Origin: Salinibacterium sp. ZJ450
GTDB taxonomy: Bacteria > Actinomycetota > Actinomycetes > Actinomycetales > Microbacteriaceae
Reading direction: 5' to 3'
Assembly: GCF_011751885.2 (NCBI RefSeq)
Contig: NZ_CP061771.1
Location: 744,001 to 808,000, forward strand
Length of the DNA stretch: 64,000 nucleotides
The notes beneath the pieces were generated by a model. That model was given only the letters and a program-made list of their open reading frames with translations. It was not told the origin of the DNA and did not search any database. The position numbers were made by a program, and so were the translations under genes. Below are positions 1 to 7,805 of this stretch, in pieces. Each line of letters begins with the position of its first letter. Within the stretch, counting starts at the first letter, position 1.

Positions 1-40
1 GGGACAGTCGTGCCGCGTCATCCGTTGAAATAAGCCGTGT

Positions 41-59
41 GGCCGCCATTATTGCGGCC
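41..59. terminator. Hairpin at the end of the hydrolase gene
   Basis: GGCCGC (41-46) and GCGGCC (54-59) form a perfect 6-bp stem with a 7-nt loop that overlaps the stop codon of the minus-strand hydrolase. There is no clear U tract, so termination is an inference. Confidence 0.35.
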
Positions 60-828
60 TCGACGCGGCATCCCGTGCGGGACGACCCTCCAGAGCTGCG
101 AGCCAGGAATCCAGAAGCATGGCGAACCGCTCGGGTTGGGCCAGCGGGATTCCATGGGCAACACCCTCGACCACATCGAAACGACTGTCGCTGAGCTCCG
201 CGTTCAACTGCTTCATTCCGCGGATGAGGCTCCGCTGTTCCCGAGCGCCGGCGAGTAATAAGGTCGGGCGAGAATGCGTGCGGAACGAGTCAGGTACCCG
301 GAACGAGAAGTTCGCCCGCATCAGGTTAAAGAGCGTGGTCGTCGAGATCGAGCGCGACAGGTCGAAGTATTGATCGAAGTCAGGGTCGGACACATAAAGC
401 TGCTTGGCCTGGGCCTGCGCGAAGCCTCTCAGCCTGCCGAGCGGCGCTGCGGCCGCCGCGATGCCCGCCAGCACCCGGCCGCCAGCCAGAGGGTGCAGCA
501 GCGAACTGGTCACCACAGCGCGGGTGATCCGTTCCGGATAGGCCGCGGCCAGCTCGATGGCGATCTGGCCGCCCGCCGAGAAGCCGATCACGGTCACATC
601 GCCGGTGATTTGCTCAAGGCCGGTCTGCTCCGCAATCGAGCGTGCTGCCGCAGCATGGGGCGTGAAGTCGTCGGATGCGTCAGGGTTGTGGCCGGGCAGG
701 AATGGTGTGTGAACCCGGTATGCCCCGTCGAAGAAGTCCCGCTGGGGGCACCACATCCACGGGCCAACGCCACCGCCGTGGATGAAGATGAGGTGTCGGT
801 TGTCTGCTCGGTCGGGGCTGGCGCTCAT
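49..828 (-). CDS. Alpha/beta hydrolase
   Basis: A 259-residue cytoplasmic alpha/beta-hydrolase-fold protein, probably an esterase, lipase or related hydrolase of unknown substrate. The oxyanion-hole region HGGG lies near the N-terminus (IFIHGGGVGPWMW) and the nucleophile elbow is G-F-S-A-G, so the serine is the likely nucleophile; a C-terminal histidine lies in VEGVAHGIPL. Length is normal for the family. The open frame extends to a TTG at 873, but that codon sits in the loop of a GC hairpin that probably terminates the upstream tRNA, so ATG 828 is preferred even though no strong Shine-Dalgarno is visible. The gene stands alone between the window edge and tRNA-Gly. Confidence 0.85.
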   Translation of the reverse strand: MSASPDRADNRHLIFIHGGGVGPWMWCPQRDFFDGAYRVHTPFLPGHNPDASDDFTPHAAAARSIAEQTGLEQITGDVTVIGFSAGGQIAIELAAAYPERITRAVVTSSLLHPLAGGRVLAGIAAAAAPLGRLRGFAQAQAKQLYVSDPDFDQYFDLSRSISTTTLFNLMRANFSFRVPDSFRTHSRPTLLLAGAREQRSLIRGMKQLNAELSDSRFDVVEGVAHGIPLAQPERFAMLLDSWLAALEGRPARDAASRPQ

Positions 829-862
829 GGGATTAGTGTCCCAGACCAGGGTTACGCGCTTC

Positions 863-882
863 CCTGGGGGCAACCCCCGGGA
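863..882 (-). terminator. GC hairpin downstream of tRNA-Gly
   Basis: GGGGG (866-870), loop CAA, CCCCC (874-878), with further partial pairing outside. It lies just downstream of the minus-strand tRNA-Gly and is the likely end of that transcript. No U tract follows. Confidence 0.45.
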
Positions 883-891
883 TACATTCTG

Positions 892-963
892 AGCGGATGA
901 CGAGATTCGAACTCGCGACCCTCACCTTGGCAAGGTGATGCGCTACCACTGCGCCACATCCGC
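892..963 (-). tRNA. tRNA-Gly (GCC)
   Basis: Read on the minus strand, a 72-nt cloverleaf starts GCGGATG and ends CATCCGC plus discriminator T. The anticodon loop TTGCCAA gives anticodon GCC (glycine), and the T loop reads GTTCGAATC. The 3' CCA is not encoded. Confidence 0.95.
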
Positions 964-1095
964 AATCACGTTGCATAAATTGCAACGGGTAACGAGTTTA
1001 TCGGACAAAGTGGCCAGCGCCGCACACGCCGAACATGCGGGACGTACATCGCGGAATGGACCGGATTACCAACGAAGCGCAAGGGGCTTGGAGCG

Positions 1096-1392
1096 TTGCA
1101 CCTCCTGTGGGCGGTGCCGATTGCCGCCGTAGTCCAGTATTGGGCGGCCGTACTGGCCAGGTTCTCTTGGTGTGGGATCTACGGATGCGGCGCGTCCGGC
1201 GTGTACGCGGACTCAGATCATTGGCTCGCAGTCGTATCGGTCCTGACCAGCACGCTGCTGGTGACCGGCATGTTGATCCTCGCGCCATGGACGCGGCAGC
1301 TGACGCACATGAGGCTGCGCGTGATCGGGCCCATCGCGATCAGCATCGGTCTTGCCATCGTGATGCTGACGTGGGTTTCGATTGCCTTCTGA
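1096..1392 (+). CDS. Small integral membrane protein, unknown function
   Basis: A 98-residue protein with three probable transmembrane segments (near residues 4-20, 43-61 and 76-96). I do not recognise a family. The codon third positions are strongly GC-rich, as in neighbouring real genes. No ATG or GTG lies upstream in frame before a stop at 976; TTG 1096 has an AAGGGG at 1081-1086 with 9-nt spacing and is the best start. It is convergent with the proX gene and shares a hairpin with it. Confidence 0.6.
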   Translation: MHLLWAVPIAAVVQYWAAVLARFSWCGIYGCGASGVYADSDHWLAVVSVLTSTLLVTGMLILAPWTRQLTHMRLRVIGPIAISIGLAIVMLTWVSIAF

Positions 1393-1435
1393 TAACGAGG
1401 CTGTGCGGATGCGGCGGAGGACCTTGCATTCGTCA

Positions 1436-1478
1436 AATGGCCACGCACGAGCGGCGTGCCAGCTCATGCGTGGCCATT
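1436..1478. terminator. Bidirectional terminator-like hairpin
   Basis: A 12-bp perfect stem (AATGGCCACGCA at 1436-1447 with TGCGTGGCCATT at 1467-1478), then one mismatch and three more pairs, closing an 11-nt loop. It sits between convergent genes, the usual place for a shared terminator. No U tract is present. Confidence 0.6.
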
Positions 1479-1510
1479 GACTCGGCGTGCGCCGTGACCC
1501 GCTTGGGAGG

Positions 1511-2407
1511 TTAGTCCGTGAGCGTGTCTACCCAGTCCTGGTTCTCTGCGATCCATCCTTCGATCAAAGGGCCGTAGTCATCTGTGTCGTTGTCGACGAA
1601 GAGCAGGGTTTCGAGCGAGTAAAGCTTTTCGAGGTCCATCTCGAACTCGCTCAGCCATTTGGTGAGCTGCGGAGCGTCTTCCTTCAGCCCGTCGCGGGCG
1701 TAGCTGGTCATGCTCTCGGCCTCACCGAGCGCCCCTTCCGGGTCTTCAAGGTTCTTCAAGGGGAACGCGCCGTAGGCCCAGTGCGGCTCCCAGAGCGTGA
1801 CGACGATGTTCTCGCCTGCCTTCGTGGCGGCGGTGAGCTCTGTCAGCATGGCCGCCGTCGATGAGGTGAGGTACTCCATGTCCTCAAGGCCGTAGCCGGG
1901 AATGACCGCGTCCTCGGTGAGCGCCGTGAGCCCGGCTCCCGGCTCGATTCCTACGATGCGGTTGCCGAACAGGTCGGCGTTGTCAGCGAGTTCGGTGAGC
2001 GAGTCGATGGGTGCGTCCGCGTTCACCGCTATTGTGTTGCGCGCTTCGGAGTTCCAGACGCCGAGTTCCACGATATCGTCGCCGTATTTGTCAAGGTATG
2101 CCTCGTGGGTGGTGGGAAGCCAGACATCCATGTTGACGTCGTAGTCACCCGAGGCGAGTCCGCTGAACACGGGTGCCGGGTCTGCGTATTCGAGTTCGAC
2201 CTCGTAGCCCTCGTCTTCGAGGATGGTTTCCCAGAGCAGGGAGACGGCGATGCCTTCATCCCAGCCGTTGAACACCGCGATCGTGATGTCGCGCTGGTCG
2301 CCATTCTCGAGGGTTGCGGATGCGCCGCCCGAGGCCGCCGAACATCCTGTGAGGGCCAGAGCGGAAATGCTTCCGACAGCTAGTAGCGACAAGGTGCGTT
2401 TCTTCAT
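1511..2407 (-). CDS. proX: Glycine betaine-type ABC transporter substrate-binding lipoprotein
   Basis: A 298-residue extracytoplasmic solute-binding lipoprotein of the OpuAC/ProX family, which captures glycine betaine, choline or related compatible solutes. It starts MKKRTLSLLAVGS, followed by a hydrophobic signal peptide and the lipobox LTGC, so the mature protein is lipid-anchored at cysteine. The family fold is indicated by NGWDEGIAVSLLWETILEDEGYEVE and VTLWEPHWAYGAFPL. The open frame extends to 2476, but ATG 2407 has AGGAAGA directly upstream and begins the signal peptide. It is the third gene of proV-proW-proX, 99 bp after proW. Exact substrate cannot be told from the sequence. Confidence 0.92.
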   Translation of the reverse strand: MKKRTLSLLAVGSISALALTGCSAASGGASATLENGDQRDITIAVFNGWDEGIAVSLLWETILEDEGYEVELEYADPAPVFSGLASGDYDVNMDVWLPTTHEAYLDKYGDDIVELGVWNSEARNTIAVNADAPIDSLTELADNADLFGNRIVGIEPGAGLTALTEDAVIPGYGLEDMEYLTSSTAAMLTELTAATKAGENIVVTLWEPHWAYGAFPLKNLEDPEGALGEAESMTSYARDGLKEDAPQLTKWLSEFEMDLEKLYSLETLLFVDNDTDDYGPLIEGWIAENQDWVDTLTD

Positions 2408-2422
2408 GTGTCTTCCTGTTCT

Positions 2423-2460
2423 GCGCGCCGAGGCGCGCGGGTTGACGTGCGCACGCGTCA
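2423..2460. repeat. Two inverted repeats between proW and proX
   Basis: GCGCGC (2423-2428), loop CGAG, GCGCGC (2433-2438) forms a tight hairpin. TGACG (2443-2447) and CGTCA (2456-2460) flank the palindrome TGCGCA. Both lie in the 99-bp gap within the transporter operon, just upstream of the proX ribosome-binding site. They may stabilise or segment the mRNA so that the binding protein is made in excess. Confidence 0.5.
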
Positions 2461-2506
2461 CCGCGCGCTTGGCCACGAATGCGACAGCATTCGCGAGTGG
2501 GGGAAG

Positions 2507-3394
2507 TTAGGCTCCGGTGCGGGAGGCGGCTCTGGAGCGGCCACGGGCCCGGAATCTGGAAAGCGGCGTCGCGCCGCGGCCGAGGGCAGAGGTCAGCCGG
2601 TCGAGGAAGATCGCGAGGATGACAACCGAGAGTCCCGCCTCGAAGCCGAGGGCGACATCGATGCGGTTCAGGCTGGCGACGACCTGTCCGCCGAGTCCGC
2701 CGGCGCCGACCATGCCGGCGATGACGACCATGGACAAAGAGAGCATGATTACCTGGTTGACGCCCGCCAGGATGGTGGGCATCGCCAGCGGTAGCTGGAT
2801 CTGACGCAGGATGCGCCAAGGGGACGAGCCGAACGCATGGCCGGCCTCGACGACCTCATGGTCGACGCCGCGGATGCCGAGCTCGGTGAGTCGCACGCCA
2901 GGCGCCATCGCGAAGATGATCGTGGCGACGATTCCGGGCACCACGCCGACCCGGAACAGGATCAGCGCCGGGATCAGGTAGACGAACGCCGGCATGGTCT
3001 GCATGAAGTCCAGCACCGGCCGGATGATCGCGGATGCCACGTTGGAGCGGGCGGACAGGATGCCCAGCGGCACGCTGATCAGGATCGCGATCACGCTCGC
3101 GACCAGCACCAGCGCGAGGGAATCCATCGCGTTCTCCCACTGGTCCACCCCGACGATCAGCAGCAGGCCGACCACCGCGCCGACGGCGAGTTTCCAGCCG
3201 CGGGCAGCAAGCGCGAGGATCGCGGCGACCAGGACCACCGCCCAGAACGGCGGCGTGGAGAGCACGGCATCGACAGCGTCATACGCACCGAGGAATACGG
3301 TGCGGATCAGGTCGAAGACGCCGCCGAAGTACTCGGTGATGAAGTCGATGACGGTCTCGGCCCAATCACCCAGGGGGATGCGGATCTCGTTCAT
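2507..3394 (-). CDS. proW: Glycine betaine-type ABC transporter permease
   Basis: A 295-residue inner-membrane permease of the ProW/OpuAB family. Several hydrophobic segments are visible (about residues 50-85, 95-115, 130-165, 195-260), with the binding-protein-dependent transport motif around LTELGIRGVDHEVVEAGHAFGSSPW contacting the ATPase. Start ATG 3394 overlaps the proV stop by 4 nt (ATGA), which implies translational coupling. The permease pairs with proV and proX to import osmoprotectants. Confidence 0.92.
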   Translation of the reverse strand: MNEIRIPLGDWAETVIDFITEYFGGVFDLIRTVFLGAYDAVDAVLSTPPFWAVVLVAAILALAARGWKLAVGAVVGLLLIVGVDQWENAMDSLALVLVASVIAILISVPLGILSARSNVASAIIRPVLDFMQTMPAFVYLIPALILFRVGVVPGIVATIIFAMAPGVRLTELGIRGVDHEVVEAGHAFGSSPWRILRQIQLPLAMPTILAGVNQVIMLSLSMVVIAGMVGAGGLGGQVVASLNRIDVALGFEAGLSVVILAIFLDRLTSALGRGATPLSRFRARGRSRAASRTGA

Positions 3395-4710
3395 CGCTGA
3401 CCTCCGACCGACGTGGCGGCTGAAATATCCGCAGCATCCGCTGCCGATGCGTCCCGCAGCGTGTCGGTGATCACGCCGACCGGAACAGTGGACGGCGGCT
3501 CGAGGACGGCGATCTCTCCTGTGCTCGTCGATACGTTTCCGAACGTGGCGAGCAGGGTGATCCGCGGCACAACGCCGAGGAGTCGCTGCCGGTCGTCGAC
3601 GACGGCGAGGGGAAGATTGCTTTCCACGGCGCGCTCGATCAGGTCGACCAACGCGGTGTCGGGGCCGACCGGTGCGAATCCGGCCTCCAGCACGGCAGAG
3701 AGATCGTTGCCTCCACTGCGCACGGCGTTCAGCACCGGTTGGTCGCGCGCTACACCCACGAGCACGCGATTGCGGTCGACAACGAGCACGGCGGAGGTCT
3801 GCAGGTCGCGCATGGTGCGCAGTGCCGCCCGCGGACCGGCTGACCTGTTCACCACCGCGCGGGCAGGTTCCATCACGCTGGCGGCGGTGAGCACCCGGGC
3901 GCGGTCGACATCCTGCACGAATTGGGCGACGTAGTCGTTCGCCGGGTCGGTGAGGATCTCCTCCGGTGTGCCGATCTGCACGATCCGGCCGTCGCGCATC
4001 ACCGCGATCCGATCGCCGAGGAACATCGCTTCGTTCAAATCGTGGGTGATGAAGATGATCGTCTTGCCCAGCTCGGACTGCAGCTCGAGCAGCTGCTCCT
4101 GCATCTCCCGCCGGATCAGCGGGTCAAGCGCCGAGAACGCCTCGTCCATCAGCAGCACGTCGGTGTCCGCGGCAAGCGCACGGGCCAGCCCGACACGCTG
4201 CTGCATGCCACCGGACAGCTCCGACGGCAGCTTGTCTTCCCAGCCGGCAAGTCCCACGATCTCGATGATCCTGTGGGCCTTGGTGTGTCGCTCGTCGCGG
4301 GATACCCCCTGCACCTCGAGCCCGTAGGCGACGTTGTCGAGCACGGTGCGGTGCGGCAGTAGGGCGAAATGCTGGAACACCATCGAGACACGGCGTCGAC
4401 GGATGTCGCGAAGCTCGGCCGGGCTGGCGTCGGTAATGCTGTCGCCGCCGACGTCCACCGAGCCCGAGGTGGCGTCGAGCAGTCCGTTCAGCAATCGGAT
4501 CAGCGTGGACTTGCCCGATCCCGAGAGGCCCATGACCACGAAGATCTCCCCGGTGCGCACCTCGAATGAGGCGTCGATCACGGCCGCGGTACCGAGGCTC
4601 GCGACATCCTGCCGGGTTGAACCCGCGGCGAGCTTCGCCACCGATTCGCGCGGTTTGCGTCCGAATACTTTGTAGAGGTTGGTCGCTTTGACGGCGATGG
4701 AATCTGACAC
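3391..4710 (-). CDS. proV: Glycine betaine-type ABC transporter ATP-binding protein with CBS domains
   Basis: A 439-residue ATPase of the ProV/OpuAA family that powers uptake through ProW. The Walker A motif GLSGSGKSTL, the signature LSGGMQQRVGLARAL and the Walker B LLMDEAFSALDP are all present. The C-terminal third (after about residue 270) is a CBS-pair region, which in OpuA senses ionic strength or nucleotides. The frame extends to a GTG at 4728, but GTG 4710 has GGAG seven nt upstream and is preferred. It is the first gene of the operon; its 5' region (4711 upward) contains a hairpin at 4932-4953. Confidence 0.93.
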   Translation of the reverse strand: MSDSIAVKATNLYKVFGRKPRESVAKLAAGSTRQDVASLGTAAVIDASFEVRTGEIFVVMGLSGSGKSTLIRLLNGLLDATSGSVDVGGDSITDASPAELRDIRRRRVSMVFQHFALLPHRTVLDNVAYGLEVQGVSRDERHTKAHRIIEIVGLAGWEDKLPSELSGGMQQRVGLARALAADTDVLLMDEAFSALDPLIRREMQEQLLELQSELGKTIIFITHDLNEAMFLGDRIAVMRDGRIVQIGTPEEILTDPANDYVAQFVQDVDRARVLTAASVMEPARAVVNRSAGPRAALRTMRDLQTSAVLVVDRNRVLVGVARDQPVLNAVRSGGNDLSAVLEAGFAPVGPDTALVDLIERAVESNLPLAVVDDRQRLLGVVPRITLLATFGNVSTSTGEIAVLEPPSTVPVGVITDTLRDASAADAADISAATSVGGQR

Positions 4711-5220
4711 AGGGGTGCTCCGATGCACGCGATGCCGGAGGTAAGCAGGCAGATCGCGCGGGTATCTCGTGGCGGACGGGTAGCCGGTGTCCGGTCCGCG
4801 GGAATCTTTCGATCAACCTGCGGGCCGACGCTGCCATCGGGGCTGCGTCTTTCACCGTCTCACCGTACGAATGCGGGGCGGCCCGAAGGGGCAGCCGCCC
4901 ACATGCGCGTCCTGGCGATGGGGTCGTAAAACCGCTGCTTACGCTAGCAGCGGCAAAGGCCCCACAAGCGGGATCCGCGGCCGTTATCCGCCGTTCGCCA
5001 CCCGCCGACCCCGTGTGATCCGCATGGATTCGCGGATTCTCGAAGTTGCGAATTCGTTATAAAAACTCAGTTGTGATGCAACTTCTCCGGGCTGAAGGAC
5101 GCGCGGGAATCCAGCCGGGCGCTCCCTCACCTGACGGACAACCATCCGAGTTTGCGATGATCGTTGTGCGGCTCTGCACGCCTGACCGGAGCGAGCAAAG
5201 CTGGCGACCGCAAGCGCCGG
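4711..5220. other. Intergenic region between proV and nhaA
   Basis: About 510 bp between divergent transcription units with no convincing gene. It holds one hairpin (4932-4953), an AT-rich patch GTTATAAAAACT at 5056-5067 with a small inverted repeat AGTTG/CAACT (5069-5083), and presumably the proV promoter on the minus strand, which I could not place with confidence. Confidence 0.6.
4932..4953. repeat. Perfect 7-bp inverted repeat upstream of proV
   Basis: CCGCTGC (4932-4938), loop TTACGCTA, GCAGCGG (4947-4953). It could be part of the proV leader RNA, an operator, or a terminator for a transcript I cannot see. Confidence 0.45.
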
Positions 5221-5283
5221 TAAAGTTGGACATCGGTGAGCCGGGAAGTCTGGTCGGCATTTCTGTTGTCGATCCGCAAGGAG
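5221..5283 (+). promoter_or_regulatory. nhaA leader: -10-like hexamer, conserved 19-nt element, ribosome-binding site
   Basis: TAAAGT (5221-5226) resembles a -10 box. Thirteen nt later comes GCCGGGAAGTCTGGTCGGC (5240-5258), preceded by GGTGA. The outer GCCG and CGGC can pair. AAGGAG (5278-5283) then precedes the nhaA ATG. The same element occurs at 6821-6839 and 9610-9628, each 12-13 nt after a -10-like box, so it would lie within a few nt of the mRNA 5' end. Published nhaA-associated leader motifs (nhaA-I and nhaA-II, lithium-responsive) are the first families to test; I cannot assign it by eye. Confidence 0.65.
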
Positions 5284-5287
5284 CTCC

Positions 5288-6631
5288 ATGACCGCTCACG
5301 GTCCCAATCACCAACCGAGCCGTTCTGTTCTCAGCCGCGGCAGTTACCGCGAAGCCCTGCGCATCAGTGAGATCCTGCGCAAGGAAACCGTCGGCGGAAT
5401 GCTGCTCGTCGCGGCCGCCGTCATTGCCCTGATTTGGGCGAACTCTCCCGCCTCGGACAGTTACTTCGCGCTCCGTGATTTCACGATCGGCTACGAACCG
5501 TGGCACCTCAACCTGAGCCTCGGTGCCTGGGCCGCCGACGGATTGCTCGCCGTGTTCTTCTTCCTGGTCGGACTGGAACTCAAACGCGAGTTCGTCGCAG
5601 GCGACCTACGCGATTTCCGGAAGGCCATGGTCCCCGTCGCGGCAGCGGTCGGTGGCGTGGCGGTCCCCGCGCTCATTTACGCGGCGATCAACTGGGGCGA
5701 CCCGGAAGCTATCCGCGGCTGGGCGATCCCGACCGCCACCGACATTGCCTTCGCCGTCGCAGTGCTCGCCGTCATCGGCTCGCACCTACCCAGCGCGCTG
5801 CGGATCTTCCTGCTCACTCTCGCGGTAGTCGACGACCTGCTCGCGATCGCCATCATCGCCGTGTTCTACACCACCGACATCGCCCCGGTTCCGCTGCTTC
5901 TCTTCCTCGTCCCTGTCGCCATCTACGCATTCCTCGCTCAGAAATACCGCCGCTTCTTCGGCCTCAACCCCGTCGCCGCCTGGCTGATCCTGTTGCCCAT
6001 CGGCATCATCGCCTGGGCGCTGCTGCACGCCTCCGGCATTCACGCCACGATCGCCGGCGTCGTGCTCGGCTTCACCATCCCCGTGCTCCGCAGCAAGGCA
6101 AGCGGTGGACCCGATGCGGGACCTGGACTTGCCGAGGTTCTTGAGCATCGCGTCCGACCGGTTTCCGCCGGCTTCGCCGTCCCGGTCTTCGCATTCTTCT
6201 CCGCCGGTGTGGCCGTCGGCGGAACGGACGGGCTCGGCGCGGCGTTCACCGACACGGTCACCATCGGCATCATTGCCGCCCTCGTTATCGGCAAACCGCT
6301 TGGCATCGTCGCCACAACATGGCTGGTAACCAAGCTCACCCGATCCCAGCTGGACCCCTCGTACAAATGGATCGACCTGCTCGGCATCGGACTGCTCGCT
6401 GGCATCGGATTCACCGTCTCGCTACTGGTCGCCGAGCTGAGCTTCGGTCTCGGCGACCCGGCAAACGATCACGCCAAGGTCGCCATCCTGGCCGCCTCGC
6501 TGCTCGCAGCTGCGCTAGCCACCGTTGTGCTCCGCATCCGCAACCGGCAGTACCGTCGAATCGAAGCCCACGAACGGGTCGACGCCGACAGCGACGGTGT
6601 ACCGGACGCGTACCAACGACCCGCTTCATGA
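5288..6631 (+). CDS. nhaA: Na+/H+ antiporter NhaA
   Basis: A 447-residue inner-membrane antiporter that expels Na+ or Li+ in exchange for protons. About eleven or twelve hydrophobic helices are visible from residue 37 to about 420. The ion-binding aspartate pair is in AVVDDLLAI (D182-D183), and [29 protein letters not shown] and [15 protein letters not shown] are NhaA hallmarks. The protein is longer than the roughly 390-residue E. coli enzyme because of a hydrophilic N-terminus and a tail ending in [12 protein letters not shown], which resembles a calcium-binding acidic loop. ATG 5288 has AAGGAG five nt upstream. It carries the first copy of the shared leader element. Confidence 0.96.
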   Translation: MTAHGPNHQPSRSVLSRGSYREALRISEILRKETVGGMLLVAAAVIALIWANSPASDSYFALRDFTIGYEPWHLNLSLGAWAADGLLAVFFFLVGLELKREFVAGDLRDFRKAMVPVAAAVGGVAVPALIYAAINWGDPEAIRGWAIPTATDIAFAVAVLAVIGSHLPSALRIFLLTLAVVDDLLAIAIIAVFYTTDIAPVPLLLFLVPVAIYAFLAQKYRRFFGLNPVAAWLILLPIGIIAWALLHASGIHATIAGVVLGFTIPVLRSKASGGPDAGPGLAEVLEHRVRPVSAGFAVPVFAFFSAGVAVGGTDGLGAAFTDTVTIGIIAALVIGKPLGIVATTWLVTKLTRSQLDPSYKWIDLLGIGLLAGIGFTVSLLVAELSFGLGDPANDHAKVAILAASLLAAALATVVLRIRNRQYRRIEAHERVDADSDGVPDAYQRPAS

Positions 6632-6802
6632 TGCGGACATGCGCCTTTTCGCGCATGGAGGGGACGCTCAACGGGCACCAATTAGAGCATCGCGGCTGAT
6701 GCGCAAGTGACTCCGGTCGACAACGAACAGACTTTTCGGGACTCCAGCCGCAGAATCGACACGATCGTGCCTGCAAGTCACACCACTCGATCGCCGTGGT
6801 CC

Positions 6803-6898
6803 TATACTGACCAGCGGAGAGCCGGGAAGCCTGGTCGGCCCGCGAAAATCGCGGAGTGCCCTGGCGGCCGCCGTGGGTGCTGTTCTGCGACGTAAGGA
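6803..6898 (+). promoter_or_regulatory. ABC-exporter leader: -10 box and second copy of the conserved element
   Basis: TATACT (6803-6808) is a good -10 hexamer. GCCGGGAAGCCTGGTCGGC (6821-6839), preceded by GGAGA, follows 12 nt later. Directly after it CCGCG-AAAAT-CGCGG (6840-6854) forms a small hairpin. AAGGA (6894-6898) is the ribosome-binding site for GTG 6906. Arrangement matches the nhaA and glycosyltransferase leaders. Confidence 0.65.
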
Positions 6899-6905
6899 CC
6901 GTGCT

Positions 6906-7805
6906 GTGTCCCCTGCGAATGCTCCCCTCATCGAGACATCCGATCTCGTGAAGCGCTTCGGCCGAACGGCCGCCCTCGACGGGCTTGACCTCTCTGTCGC
7001 CGAGGGCGAGGTTCACGGATTTCTCGGCCCCAACGCCGCCGGCAAGTCCACGACCATCCGAGTACTGCTCGGGCTCATCAGAGCCACGAGCGGCACCGCG
7101 CGAGTCTTCGGACTCGACCCCTGGGCGCAGCCGATCGCTACTCTGCGCGACATCGCCTACGTGCCGGGCGACGTGAGCCTGTGGCCGAACCTGACCGGCG
7201 GGGAGGCCATCGACCTCCTCACCAGCCTGCGCGGTGGTGCCGAGCCTAAACGACGAGCCGAACTGATCGATGAGTTCGACTTCGATCCCCGCAAGAAGGC
7301 GCGCACCTACTCGAAGGGCAATCGCCAGAAGGTTGCCCTCATCGCCGCCTTCGCACGACCCGCCCGGCTGTACATCCTCGACGAGCCCAGTGCCGGTCTC
7401 GACCCCGTCATGGAGTCGGTCTTTCGTCGACAGATCGATCGGGCACGCGCGGAAGGCTCGACAGTACTGCTATCCAGCCACATCCTGAGCGAGGTGGAAC
7501 AGCTGTGTGACCGGGTCACGATCATCCGCGCGGGCGTCGCGGTCGAGAGCGGGTCGCTGGCTGACCTGCGGCACCTCAGTCGCACGAGCTTCCGCATTAC
7601 CGGCATTGGGGACACCGGCATCCTGAGCACCGTTGACGGCGTGCACGATGCGAGGGTCGTCGGCGATGTGGTCGAGTTCGAGGCTGATGCCGACGCAATC
7701 CCGTCTGTGCTGACGAGCCTCGCCCGCAACGGCGTGACTGGCCTCACGGTGGCGCCGGCGTCGCTTGAATCGTTGTTCCTGCGTCACTACAGCGAGGTGA
7801 AGTGA
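6906..7805 (+). CDS. ABC transporter ATP-binding protein, drug-export type
   Basis: A 299-residue ABC-2-type ATPase. Walker A is GPNAAGKSTT, the signature region is a shortened TYSKGNRQKVALIAAF, and Walker B is LYILDEPSAGLDP. It resembles CcmA/DrrA-type proteins that drive export of antibiotics or lipids. The frame opens at GTG 6873, but GTG 6906 has AAGGA at 7-nt spacing and begins the typical N-terminus. Its stop overlaps the permease start by one base. Substrate is unknown; the expression context (shared leader with nhaA and a glycosyltransferase) suggests a stress or resistance role. Confidence 0.9.
   Translation: MSPANAPLIETSDLVKRFGRTAALDGLDLSVAEGEVHGFLGPNAAGKSTTIRVLLGLIRATSGTARVFGLDPWAQPIATLRDIAYVPGDVSLWPNLTGGEAIDLLTSLRGGAEPKRRAELIDEFDFDPRKKARTYSKGNRQKVALIAAFARPARLYILDEPSAGLDPVMESVFRRQIDRARAEGSTVLLSSHILSEVEQLCDRVTIIRAGVAVESGSLADLRHLSRTSFRITGIGDTGILSTVDGVHDARVVGDVVEFEADADAIPSVLTSLARNGVTGLTVAPASLESLFLRHYSEVK

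Noticed and set aside
1035-1514. A 159-codon plus-strand frame overlapping the small membrane protein
   Set aside because: It runs through the shared hairpin and into the end of proX; the membrane-protein frame has better codon use.
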